Below, one piece after another: positions 54,920-62,747 of a stretch of DNA of 64,000 nucleotides; position 1 is the first letter of the stretch, and each line of letters begins with the position of its first letter. Source of the DNA: Hydrogenophaga sp. (GTDB lineage Bacteria; Pseudomonadota; Gammaproteobacteria; Burkholderiales; Burkholderiaceae_C). Under the pieces are notes generated by a model. The model saw nothing but the letters and a program-made list of their open reading frames with translations. It had not been told where the DNA came from and did not search any database. The stretch spans positions 1 to 64,000 of the forward strand of contig JAEUOT010000043.1 in assembly GCA_016790705.1 (NCBI GenBank). Direction: 5' to 3'. The position numbers and the translations under genes were made by a program.

Positions 54920-56941
54920 TCAAGTCGCCTGATGAGCGTCTGTCTCGTGCTCGCCCTGCCCTTCCACCACCTGAACAGGCTCGGTCAGCATCTGCGGCAG
55001 CCAGCCCGAGCCAGCGGCCAGCCGTTCGGCCTCGGCGGTGATCTGGGTCTTCTTGAGCTTTGCAAGCCGTTGCACCTCACCCGGAGCGAAAACCTGCACC
55101 CCTTCCAACGCCTTGGCCTTGGACACGTGGTCGAAGTAACCCGCTGCCGTGGGTGTCCACCAGCCGTGCATGTCCAGCCCCACCGCCTGTGCCAGCAGCG
55201 CGGCGGGTGCTTCGTCTTCGCGTTGAGCGATGGCCGACACCGTCAGGCCCACACACAGGGCCAGCAGCGACAGCAGTTCTTCCTGTTCCATTGCCAGCAG
55301 TTCGGCAAACAGGGCCTTTGGGTCCCCCGGCAACCGCGCTGCCCAGGCCTCGCGCACGGCGCGCAGGCCCTGCGAAGCCGGGGCCTCTGCAACGTCTGGA
55401 GCATGCTGCTCCAGCCGGTCCTGCGGTGTGGCGCTGATGTTGACCGGCGATGCACCGTAGCTACCCAGGATCACCCGCTGCGTCAACTGGTGCACCAAGG
55501 CGACCAGCGCGATGTTGGGATGACGGGCCACCTCGGCCTGCAGGGCGGCGGTGCGGTGCGCGCTCAAGCGCCGCACCAGCTTCTCTGACAGTCCGCCCCG
55601 GCTGGTGGTTGTTTCTGCTGACTCCACCTCGCCTTCTGCCTGTGCGTCCGTTGTCGGTCGATCCTGCGCTCGCAATGCCTTGACCTGTTCAACGCGCAAC
55701 AGCCCGCGATGCACCACCACAGCCCCCATGGGGTCCACCGACACCACCGCGCCGGCCATGGACACGACGCCGGGTTCGTACACCACCAGGGTCTGTTCGA
55801 TGGCGTCCAGTTCATCGCCCAGCCGGTCCAGTTCTTCGTGCAGAGCCTGCGCACCGTCGTCGCTCAGGTCGTCGTCTTCGTCATCGAGTTTGTCCTGGAG
55901 CCGCGCCTGCTCCGCCTCCAGTTTCTCGATACGCTTGGCTTCCGCCTTGCTGGGTTCCCGGCGCGAGCGCCGCGCCCGCTGGAAGGTGTGCAGTTCGGAC
56001 GAAGACACACGCGGCGTGACATCCACCCAACCCCAGCCTTCGACCCGCACCGACTCGGCCGCATCGGCCAGCCGGTCACGGGCCAGCCTCTCCAGCAAAG
56101 CGGCATCGGTGAGGAACACCCCCTTCTGCTCGTCCGCGAACAGGTCGCGCCGGATGCCACCGCCCGCCGCTTCGTAGGCCTCCACCCCCACGAATCGCGC
56201 GAGCGCGTCGCGGCAAGCATCCACCTCGTCGCGGGTCAGGTGGTCCCGCAGGGATTCCGGACTGCGCTGCCACTGTGGCACCTCATAGAAAGCCGACACC
56301 TGCGCTGCATGGTCGTCGGTGATCGCCAGGGCCATCAACTGCTCCAGCGTGACCGCTCCCAGCTGGTAGTCCACCAGCAGCCGGGGTGCGACGTTGGCCA
56401 GCCGCAGCCGCCGCTTGACCACCAGCGGTGTGACTCCGAAGTCAGCAGCGATGTCTTCCAGCGACCGGCCTTCGGCCACCAGCGACTTCCAGGCAAACAG
56501 TTCGTCCACCGGGGACATCGCCTCACGCTGCACGTTCTCGCTCAGGCTCACGGTGCGGGCCGAGGCAACGGGCACCAGCAGGCAAGGCACCGGATGGTCC
56601 TTCGCGAGTTTGTGGCGCTTGACCAGCAGCTTCAAGGCGGCCAGCCGCCGACGCCCGGCCACCACCTCGGACCACTGACCATCGGGCGTGGTGACGACGG
56701 TCAGGTTCTGCAGCAGACCCACGCGGGCGATGCTCGCTGCGAGTTCGGGAATGGCCGTGCCGCCGCTCTGGCGCACGTTGCGGCTGGAGGGCCGCAGCCG
56801 CGACAACGGGATCAGGTGCAGTTCGTAAGGTGCGACCTCTGGCACGGTGACAGATTCGGCTGCAACTGCCGACTCGCCAATGGTCGCAGCGACGGCCACG
56901 GCGCTCAAGGCCAGGGTTTCGGATTGGGTAACGGTGTTCAT
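54920..56941 (-). CDS. ParB/RepB/Spo0J family protein, long form
   Basis: 673 residues from the ATG at 56941 (AGGAG upstream). The ParB N-terminal domain has SSRNVRQSGGTAIPELAASI, VVAGRRRLAALKLL and SENVQREAMSPVDELFAW; the HTH follows (SLEDIAADFGVTPLVVKRRLRLA in part). The remaining 430 residues are unusual for a partition ParB and include a coiled coil (about 330-390). Such long ParB-like proteins are typical of mobile-element leading regions, where some act as nucleases or regulators. There is no ParA partner next to it. Partition itself is therefore doubtful. Confidence 0.82.
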   Translation of the reverse strand: MNTVTQSETLALSAVAVAATIGESAVAAESVTVPEVAPYELHLIPLSRLRPSSRNVRQSGGTAIPELAASIARVGLLQNLTVVTTPDGQWSEVVAGRRRLAALKLLVKRHKLAKDHPVPCLLVPVASARTVSLSENVQREAMSPVDELFAWKSLVAEGRSLEDIAADFGVTPLVVKRRLRLANVAPRLLVDYQLGAVTLEQLMALAITDDHAAQVSAFYEVPQWQRSPESLRDHLTRDEVDACRDALARFVGVEAYEAAGGGIRRDLFADEQKGVFLTDAALLERLARDRLADAAESVRVEGWGWVDVTPRVSSSELHTFQRARRSRREPSKAEAKRIEKLEAEQARLQDKLDDEDDDLSDDGAQALHEELDRLGDELDAIEQTLVVYEPGVVSMAGAVVSVDPMGAVVVHRGLLRVEQVKALRAQDRPTTDAQAEGEVESAETTTSRGGLSEKLVRRLSAHRTAALQAEVARHPNIALVALVHQLTQRVILGSYGASPVNISATPQDRLEQHAPDVAEAPASQGLRAVREAWAARLPGDPKALFAELLAMEQEELLSLLALCVGLTVSAIAQREDEAPAALLAQAVGLDMHGWWTPTAAGYFDHVSKAKALEGVQVFAPGEVQRLAKLKKTQITAEAERLAAGSGWLPQMLTEPVQVVEGQGEHETDAHQAT

Positions 56942-57059
56942 GTGAAATCTCCTGTCCCACACGGGGACCTTGTTCAAACAATGGAAGACATCGAAAAACA
57001 GAGGGGAAGTCAGTCGGCGTTGTGCATGGGCGCTCTCCTTGGGTGTTGGGCTCCGCAGG

Positions 57060-57081
57060 GGCCGCGAAGCCCTTCGCGGCC
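57060..57081. repeat. Perfect 22-bp palindrome upstream of parB
   Basis: Arms GGCCGCGAAG and CTTCGCGGCC, both 10 bases, around a 2-base centre. It lies 119 bp upstream of the parB start and could be its operator or an autoregulatory ParB site. Confidence 0.6.
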
Positions 57082-57367
57082 ATGGGCAGCAGCTGGGGCC
57101 GGCGCGGGTGCGCCGTCAAGGGAGGAAGCGAAGGCGCTGGCGCGGCCCGCAGGCGCAGCCGAGGACACGGGCGCCGCAGCGGCCCTTGACGGGAGGAGCG
57201 CTCGCAGAGGCCAGGCAAGCCGGCGAAGCTGGCGCGCAGGTGGTGCGAAGTCCGCTTAGCACCTCCGAAGAGAAAAAGGTCAGCCCTTCGGTCGAGGGCC
57301 AAACCCAGCCGAAAGGCCGTCAGCGTTCATAGGAAGCACAGACGGTGAAAGCGAAAACGGTGAGCTT

Positions 57368-57428
57368 GGATGAAGGGATCAGCAAGCCAGCCCCACCACA
57401 CATCTAGGCGTGACGCACACAAGCGCAG
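57368..57428 (-). repeat. 61-bp direct repeat, copy 2
   Basis: Second copy of the repeat at 54669-54729, offset by almost exactly 2.7 kb. Differences cluster in the centre (CATCTAGG against CCTGCAGG) and near the right end. It lies 427 bp upstream of parB. Confidence 0.8.
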
Positions 57429-57594
57429 GACCACTCGGCCGAAAGCGTCAAGGATTGGCGCTTCACGGCCAGGCCCTGTACGGGGAGTGGGGCAAAGCTT
57501 GCAAAGCCCGACGCCTGGACGACATTGCATTTGTGCGTTCCGCCCCTCCTTTCGCTCGCTTCGTGTCACAAAACTTTCATGGCGATCCGTTATT

Positions 57595-57612
57595 ATTCAA
57601 ATAACATTGAAT
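57595..57612. promoter_or_regulatory. ArsR-type operator at the arsenic promoter
   Basis: Perfect inverted repeat ATTCAA-N6-TTGAAT, 25 bp upstream of the first gene's start, overlapping a probable -10 box TATTAT (57591-57596). The sequence and AT-rich context fit an ArsR/SmtB-type operator. The ArsR encoded third in the operon is the likely ligand. Confidence 0.7.
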
Positions 57613-57636
57613 CGTTGAAAGTTAGGAGTTCCAACC

Positions 57637-58680
57637 ATGAAAGTCGGTATCAACGGCATGGGCCGCATGGGGCGGCTGGCCCTGCGCGCAGCCTTCGGCG
57701 CCATCGAACGCGAAGCCATCGACCCCCGCCAGGGCAACCGCCTGGAGGTGGTGCACCTCAACGAAATCAAGGGCGGCGCCGCGGCCACCGCCCACCTGCT
57801 GGCCTTTGACACGGTGCAGGGCAAGTGGCGCGCCGACATCGCGGCCGAAGGCAGCGACGCCATCCGCATCGGCGACCGCCGCCTGTCGTTCAGCGAGCAC
57901 GCCACCGCCGCCGAAATCCCCTGGGGCGATCTCGGCGTGGACGTGGTGCTGGAGTGCACCGGCAAGTTCCTCACACCCGAAACCCTGCAGGGCCACCTGG
58001 ACCGCGGTGCCAAGCGCGTGATCGTGGCCGCACCAGTAAAGGTTGGTGGCGTGCTGAACATCGTGGTGGGCGTGAACGACCACCTTTACCAGCCGGCGCG
58101 CGACCACATCGTCACCGCCGCCAGCTGCACCACCAATTGCCTGGCCCCGGTGGTCAAGGTGGTGCACGAAGCCATCGGCATCAGGCACGGCCAGATCACC
58201 ACGCTGCACAACCCGACCAACACCAACCTGGTGGTGGACGCGCCGCACAAAGACCTTCGCCGCGCCCGCAGCGCCATGGTCAACCTGGCCCCCACGACGA
58301 CCGGCAGCGCCACCGCCATTGCGCTGATCTACCCCGAACTCAAGGGCAAGCTCAACGGCCACGCAGTGCGTGTCCCGGCGCTCAACGCCTCGCTGACCGA
58401 CTGCGTGTTCGAGCTGAACCGCGTCACCACGGCCGAGGAAGTGAACGCGCTGTTCGAAGCCGCCGCCAGCGGCCCGCTGGCCGGCATCCTGGGCTACGAG
58501 AACCGCCCGCTGGTGAGCGCCGATTACGCCCGGGACACACGCAGTTCCATCGTCGACGGCCTCTCGACCATGGTGACCGACGGCACGCTGCTCAAGGTCT
58601 ACGCCTGGTACGACAACGAGATGGGCTACGCCACGCGCATGGTGGACCTGGCTTGTCATCTGGAATCCGTCGGCATCTGA
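57637..58680 (+). CDS. ArsJ-associated glyceraldehyde-3-phosphate dehydrogenase
   Basis: 347 residues; AGGAG precedes the ATG. NAD-binding start [17 protein letters not shown]; catalytic cysteine C164 in ASCTTNC; late [15 protein letters not shown]. In arsenic operons this enzyme uses arsenate in place of phosphate to make 1-arseno-3-phosphoglycerate, which ArsJ then exports; the product decays to arsenate outside. It is the first gene after the ArsR-type operator and shares one base with the arsJ start, so the pair is translationally coupled. Confidence 0.9.
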   Translation: MKVGINGMGRMGRLALRAAFGAIEREAIDPRQGNRLEVVHLNEIKGGAAATAHLLAFDTVQGKWRADIAAEGSDAIRIGDRRLSFSEHATAAEIPWGDLGVDVVLECTGKFLTPETLQGHLDRGAKRVIVAAPVKVGGVLNIVVGVNDHLYQPARDHIVTAASCTTNCLAPVVKVVHEAIGIRHGQITTLHNPTNTNLVVDAPHKDLRRARSAMVNLAPTTTGSATAIALIYPELKGKLNGHAVRVPALNASLTDCVFELNRVTTAEEVNALFEAAASGPLAGILGYENRPLVSADYARDTRSSIVDGLSTMVTDGTLLKVYAWYDNEMGYATRMVDLACHLESVGI

Positions 58681-59951
58681 TGAACGCCGCCTCAACGACC
58701 ACCGTCAGCCACGCGGTGCGCAACTACGCGATCGTCACCGCCGCCTACTGGGGCTTCACGCTCACCGACGGCGCGCTGCGCATGCTGGTGCTGCTGCATT
58801 TCTACAAGCTGGGCTATTCGCCGTTCACGCTGTCTTTTCTGTTCCTGCTGTACGAAGCGGCCGGTGTGCTGGCCAACCTGATCGGTGGCTGGCTGGCCAC
58901 GCGCTACGGCATCCAGCGCATGCTGACCGTGGGCCTGGTCACGCAGATCACAGGATTCACCCTACTCTCTCTGCTCAACCCGGCGTGGACGGCGGCGATG
59001 TCGGTGGCCTGGGTGGTGCTGGCGCAGGGCATCTGTGGCGTGGCCAAGGACCTGACCAAGACCGCCAGCAAGTCGGCCATCAAGGTCACGCAGGCGCAGG
59101 CCAAGGCCGAAGACGGTGGCAACAACCAGCTCTTCAAGTGGGTGGCCTGGTTCACCGGCAGCAAGAACGCCATGAAGGGCTTCGGCTTCTTCCTCGGTGG
59201 TGTGCTGCTGCAGGCGCTGGGCTTCCAGCACTCGCTCTGGGCCATGGCCAGTCTGCTGGTGCTGGTGCTCATCGGCGTGGTCTCGTCGGTGCCGCCGATG
59301 ATGGGCAAGGCCAAGGCGTCCAAGTCGGCCAAGGAACTGTTCGCCAAGAACGCCGGCATCAACGGCTTGGCCGCCGCGCGCGTGGCGCTGTTCGGCGCGC
59401 GCGATGTGTGGTTCGTGGTGGGCGTGCCGGTGTTCCTGTATTCGCAGGGCTGGAACTTCACCATGGTCGGCGGCTTCCTGGCGGCCTGGACCATCGGCTA
59501 CGGTCTGGTGCAGGCGCTTGCACCTAACCTGGTCAAACGCAGCCCCGACGGGCTGAGCAGCGAGGTGCCGGCGGCGCGCGGGTGGTCGCTGGTGCTGGCG
59601 CTGATCCCGGTTGGCATTGCTGCTGCCGTGCTGCTGGAGTTGCCGAACCTGCAGTGGTGGGTGGTCGGCGGGCTGGGGCTGTTCGGCTTTGCTTTCGCGG
59701 TCAACTCGTCGGTGCACTCCTACCTGATCCTGGCTTACGCCGGCAGCGAGAAAGCGGCCGAGGACGTGGGCTTCTACTACGCCGCCAATGCGCTGGGCCG
59801 TTTCTTCGGCACGCTGATGTCGGGCCTGCTCTACCAGTGGGGCGGCCTGCTGTACGCGCTGGTGGGCTCGGCCCTGATGCTCTTTACCTGCTGGCTGCTC
59901 ACGCTGGCGCTGCCGACCAAGCTGGCTTTGCCGGCGCCCCAAACGACCTGA
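58680..59951 (+). CDS. arsJ: Organoarsenical efflux permease ArsJ
   Basis: 423 residues from the ATG at 58680, overlapping the GAPDH stop by one base (TGATG). It is a major-facilitator protein with about 11-12 membrane segments. Family landmarks are NYAIVTAAYWGFTLTDGALRMLVLLHF (in part), GVLANLIGGWLATRYGI and SVHSYLILAYAGSEKAAEDVGFYYAANA (in part). It exports 1-arseno-3-phosphoglycerate made by the preceding enzyme. The frame is open further upstream in the GAPDH gene but that is not coding. Confidence 0.9.
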   Translation: MNAASTTTVSHAVRNYAIVTAAYWGFTLTDGALRMLVLLHFYKLGYSPFTLSFLFLLYEAAGVLANLIGGWLATRYGIQRMLTVGLVTQITGFTLLSLLNPAWTAAMSVAWVVLAQGICGVAKDLTKTASKSAIKVTQAQAKAEDGGNNQLFKWVAWFTGSKNAMKGFGFFLGGVLLQALGFQHSLWAMASLLVLVLIGVVSSVPPMMGKAKASKSAKELFAKNAGINGLAAARVALFGARDVWFVVGVPVFLYSQGWNFTMVGGFLAAWTIGYGLVQALAPNLVKRSPDGLSSEVPAARGWSLVLALIPVGIAAAVLLELPNLQWWVVGGLGLFGFAFAVNSSVHSYLILAYAGSEKAAEDVGFYYAANALGRFFGTLMSGLLYQWGGLLYALVGSALMLFTCWLLTLALPTKLALPAPQTT

Positions 59952-59961
59952 GGAGACTGCA

Positions 59962-60297
59962 TTGGAAGAAGCTCAAGTTGTCAAAGCGCTGGCCGCGCTG
60001 GCACAAGAGACGCGCCTGCGAATCTTTCGCCTGCTGGTGGTGGCCGGCGCCGACGGGCTGACCCCGGGATACATGTCGGAGGCGTTGGGCACACCGCCAA
60101 ACGCCGTGTCTTTTCACCTGAAGGAGTTGAGCCACTCAGGCCTGATCGACGTCGAACGCGACGGTCGCAACTTGATCTACCGCGCCCAATTTGACCGCAT
60201 GAACACGCTGCTCGGCTACTTGACCGAGCACTGCTGCGCAGGCCAGCCTTGTGAAGTTGCTCCCTCGACCTGCACCGACTGCGGGGACCCGGCGTGA
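59962..60297 (+). CDS. arsR: Arsenic-responsive repressor ArsR
   Basis: 111 residues from a TTG start with GAGGAGA upstream. Winged helix-turn-helix of the ArsR/SmtB family: ALAALAQETRLRIFRLLV, then the recognition part TPPNAVSFHLKELSHSGLI. The arsenite site is probably C-terminal: EHCCAGQPC (C91, C92, C97) with two more cysteines near the end, as in ArsR proteins that do not use the classical ELCVCDL site. It should bind the inverted repeat at 57595-57612 and leave when arsenite binds. Its stop overlaps the next start. Confidence 0.9.
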   Translation: MEEAQVVKALAALAQETRLRIFRLLVVAGADGLTPGYMSEALGTPPNAVSFHLKELSHSGLIDVERDGRNLIYRAQFDRMNTLLGYLTEHCCAGQPCEVAPSTCTDCGDPA

Positions 60298-61604
60298 ACC
60301 TGGCCGAAGCGCTGAACCTCGGCTGCGCCTGTCAGACGCTGGAGACAGCGCGTCTGCGAGAACAGCTGGAGACTGAGCCTGCACTGGCTGGTCTGACCAT
60401 GCGTCTGGCCGACAGCCACCCACATCTGTTCTCGCGCACGGCGGTCTTCCTCGATGCCCGTGTGATGGCGCAGATCACTGACGCGGTGGCCGCGCTGGAG
60501 CGCGTGATCGCACTGCCCGCCTGGCAACAGCGGGCCCTGGACCGCGCTCCGCAGATTGCCGGTATTGCCCACGGACCCGCCGGAGTCTTCATGGGCTACG
60601 ACTTCCACCTGGCCGACGACGGACCGCGCCTGATCGAGATCAACAGCAACGCAGGCGGCGCCTTCCTCAACGCCGCGCTGGCGCGGGCACACCGCGCTTG
60701 CTGCGAGTCGTTTCAGCAGGTGTTCGACCCACAGGACCGGTTGCGCAATCTCGACGAAGCCTTCGTCGCCATGTTCCGAGCCGAATGGCAATCGCAACGC
60801 GGCGATGCTCCGCTGCGCAATGTGGTGATCGTGGACGATGTGCCTGACGCGCAGTACCTGGCACCGGAGTTCCAGATGGCGCGCGCGCGGTTCGCAGCAC
60901 ACGGCCTGATCGCCGTGGTAGCCGACCCGCGCGAGCTGCAGTGGCGCGATGGCGCGCTCTGGCACCCCGCCCTGCCCGCAGGCACGCCGGTGGACCTGGT
61001 CTACAACCGCCTGACCGACTTCTACCTGCAGGACAGTGGCCACGATGTGCTGCAACAGGCCTACCGGGCTGGCGCGGCCGTGGTCACGCCGCACCCCCGC
61101 ACCCATGCGCTGTACGCCGACAAGCGCAACCTGGTCACCCTGTCCGACGCGGCGCTGCTCGAACACTGGGGCGTGGGCGAAGCGGACCGCGCCCTGCTGC
61201 GCCGGGTCGTGCCCGCGACACAGCGCGTCACCGCCGAAAACGCCGACGCGCTCTGGGCGCAGCGCCGAACCCTGTTCTTCAAACCTGCTGCCGGCTTCGG
61301 CGCCCGCGCTGCCTACCGCGGCGACAAGCTGACCCGACGGGTGTGGGACGAGATCCTGGCCGGCGATTACGTCGCCCAAACCACCGTGCCGCCCAGCGAG
61401 CGGCTGGTACGTGTGGGTCACGAGACCATGCGGCTCAAGCTCGATCTGCGCGCCTACACCTACCGCGGCCAGATGCAGTTGCTGGCCGCACGCACCTGGT
61501 CGGGCCAGACCACCAACTTCCGAACCGAAGGTGGCGGTTTCTCGCCAGTGGTGGTGCTACCGGCCACAGCCTCATTCACTGACATTTCGCCCTCGCAACC
61601 CTGA
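60294..61604 (+). CDS. Unrecognised ATP-grasp-like protein in the arsenic operon
   Basis: 436 residues from a GTG that overlaps arsR (GTGA). The fold looks ATP-grasp-like: GYDFHLADDGPRLIEINSNAGGAFLNA near residue 100-127 (the EINSNAGG part is like a metal/ATP site), then RTLFFKPAAGFGARAAYRGDK in part, and a late RLKLDLRAYTY. No signal peptide or membrane segment. ATP-grasp enzymes ligate carboxylates to amines, e.g. glutathione or peptide synthesis, so it may make a thiol or an arsenic conjugate. I know of no named ars gene of this type; function is unknown. Confidence 0.65.
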   Translation: MNLAEALNLGCACQTLETARLREQLETEPALAGLTMRLADSHPHLFSRTAVFLDARVMAQITDAVAALERVIALPAWQQRALDRAPQIAGIAHGPAGVFMGYDFHLADDGPRLIEINSNAGGAFLNAALARAHRACCESFQQVFDPQDRLRNLDEAFVAMFRAEWQSQRGDAPLRNVVIVDDVPDAQYLAPEFQMARARFAAHGLIAVVADPRELQWRDGALWHPALPAGTPVDLVYNRLTDFYLQDSGHDVLQQAYRAGAAVVTPHPRTHALYADKRNLVTLSDAALLEHWGVGEADRALLRRVVPATQRVTAENADALWAQRRTLFFKPAAGFGARAAYRGDKLTRRVWDEILAGDYVAQTTVPPSERLVRVGHETMRLKLDLRAYTYRGQMQLLAARTWSGQTTNFRTEGGGFSPVVVLPATASFTDISPSQP

Positions 61605-61616
61605 ACGGTGACCCCG

Positions 61617-62171
61617 ATGAAACGTTTCCACGTCCACCTCCACGTCAACGACCTGGACAAGAGCATTGGCTTCTACTCCGCCCTGTTCAACCAGGCCCCC
61701 ACCCGCACCGAGGCCGACTACGCCAAGTGGATGCTGGAAGACCCGCCGGTGAACTTCGCCATCTCCACACGGGGTGAGCAGCCGGGCATCGACCATCTGG
61801 GCATCCAGACCGACAACGCTGAAGAACTGCAGGCCCTGAAGGACCGCGCCACGGCCGCCGACATCAGCTTGCTGGACGAAGGCGCCACCACCTGCTGCTA
61901 CGCCCGCAGCGAAAAGCACTGGATCACCGATCCGCAGGGCATCGCCTGGGAACACTTCCATACGCTGGGCAACATCCCGGTGTTCCGCGAGAAGGCGGAC
62001 GAGGCCTCGGCGGTGGCCTGCTGTGCACCCAGCGGTGCGCCCGCCACCCACTGCTGTACACCCGCCGCCGAAGCGGCCGGGTGCTGCTCGCCCACCCTCC
62101 CCGCTGCCGCTGGCGCCTGTTGTGCGCCCTCATCTCCCTCCTCCGCCTCCTCCTCAACCAGCTGCTGCTGA
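61617..62171 (+). CDS. arsI: ArsI/CadI-like glyoxalase-fold protein with Cys-rich tail
   Basis: 184 residues from the ATG at 61617. The vicinal-oxygen-chelate fold is clear: FHVHLHVNDLDKSIGFYSALF, then HLGIQTDN, the Cys pair of the arsenic site in TTCCYARSEKHW (C93, C94), and DPQGIAWEHFHT with the last metal ligands. ArsI cuts C-As bonds of trivalent organoarsenicals. The last 50 residues are an unusual tail with five to six CC pairs in Ala/Pro/Ser context, a likely metalloid-binding segment. CadI-type binding without lyase activity is the alternative. Confidence 0.8.
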   Translation: MKRFHVHLHVNDLDKSIGFYSALFNQAPTRTEADYAKWMLEDPPVNFAISTRGEQPGIDHLGIQTDNAEELQALKDRATAADISLLDEGATTCCYARSEKHWITDPQGIAWEHFHTLGNIPVFREKADEASAVACCAPSGAPATHCCTPAAEAAGCCSPTLPAAAGACCAPSSPSSASSSTSCC

Positions 62172-62183
62172 AAGGTTTTCACC

Positions 62184-62678
62184 ATGTCCGTCTACAACGT
62201 GCTCTTTCTGTGCACTGGCAACTCGGCTCGAAGCATCATGGCCGAATCCATCCTCAACCATCTGGGCGGTGGCCGGTTCCGGGCCTTCAGCGCCGGTAGC
62301 CACCCGGCTGGCCAGGTGAACCCGCACGCCATCGAACTGCTGCAACGCAACCACTACAAGACGGACAGTCTGCGCAGCAAGAACTGGAGCGAGTTCGCGC
62401 AAGCCGATGCGCCACACATGAACTTCGTGCTCACCGTCTGCGACAAGGCCGCCGGAGAGGTGTGCCCTGTGTGGCCGGGCCAGCCGATGTCGGCGCACTG
62501 GGGCGTGCCCGATCCTGCCGAAGTCAAGGGTGATGATGAAGCGGCGAAGAAGGCCTTCGCCGACACCTTCATTGTGCTCAGCCGCCGTATCGCGCTGATG
62601 GTGAACCTGCCGTTTGAAAAGCTCGACCGGCTGGCCCTGCAGAAGGAACTGGTGGACATCGGACGGCAAAAGGCCTGA
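62184..62678 (+). CDS. arsC: Arsenate reductase, low-molecular-weight phosphatase type
   Basis: 164 residues. The nucleophile loop is CTGNSARS (C10-S17), and the second and third redox cysteines lie in VLTVCDKAAGEVCPVWPG, so it is the thioredoxin-coupled ArsC type. It reduces arsenate to arsenite for export by Acr3. A possible attenuator hairpin overlaps its stop codon. It follows the arsI-like gene by 12 bp. Confidence 0.9.
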   Translation: MSVYNVLFLCTGNSARSIMAESILNHLGGGRFRAFSAGSHPAGQVNPHAIELLQRNHYKTDSLRSKNWSEFAQADAPHMNFVLTVCDKAAGEVCPVWPGQPMSAHWGVPDPAEVKGDDEAAKKAFADTFIVLSRRIALMVNLPFEKLDRLALQKELVDIGRQKA

Positions 62679-62736
62679 CCGGGCGTTTTGATGCACACAG
62701 CCCGGTCGCTCAGGCGGTCGGGCATTTTTGCTTTTT
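62677..62736 (+). terminator. Terminator/attenuator between arsC and acr3
   Basis: A perfect terminator stem GCCCGGTCGC/GCGGTCGGGC (62700-62723, two G-U pairs) is followed by TTTTTGCTTTTT. The sequence GACCGGGC at 62677-62684, in the arsC stop region, can pair with GCCCGGTC (62700-62707) and would prevent the terminator from forming. The two structures are mutually exclusive, so transcription into acr3 could be regulated. Confidence 0.6.
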
Positions 62737-62747
62737 GGGAGATTTGA

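Larger units (their letters stand above)
56942..57636. other. Non-coding region between parB and the arsenic operon
   Basis: 695 bp with no supported gene. From left to right it has a perfect palindrome with 10-base arms GGCCGCGAAG/CTTCGCGGCC (57060-57081), a pair of inverted 10-mers CCGTCAAGGG (57113) and CCCTTGACGG (57183), copy 2 of the 61-bp repeat (57368-57428), and the arsenic promoter with its operator (57595-57612). A junction between the transfer element and the arsenic cargo probably lies here. Confidence 0.5.

Noticed and set aside
54920-56941. Complete ParAB partition system
   Set aside because: No ParA is next to this ParB-like gene; the only ParA-like ATPase (50595) belongs to the StbB/TraL type and lies in another operon on the other strand.
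57825-58679. Upstream extension of arsJ through the GAPDH gene
   Set aside because: It is the shadow frame of GAPDH; arsJ homology begins at the ATG at 58680.
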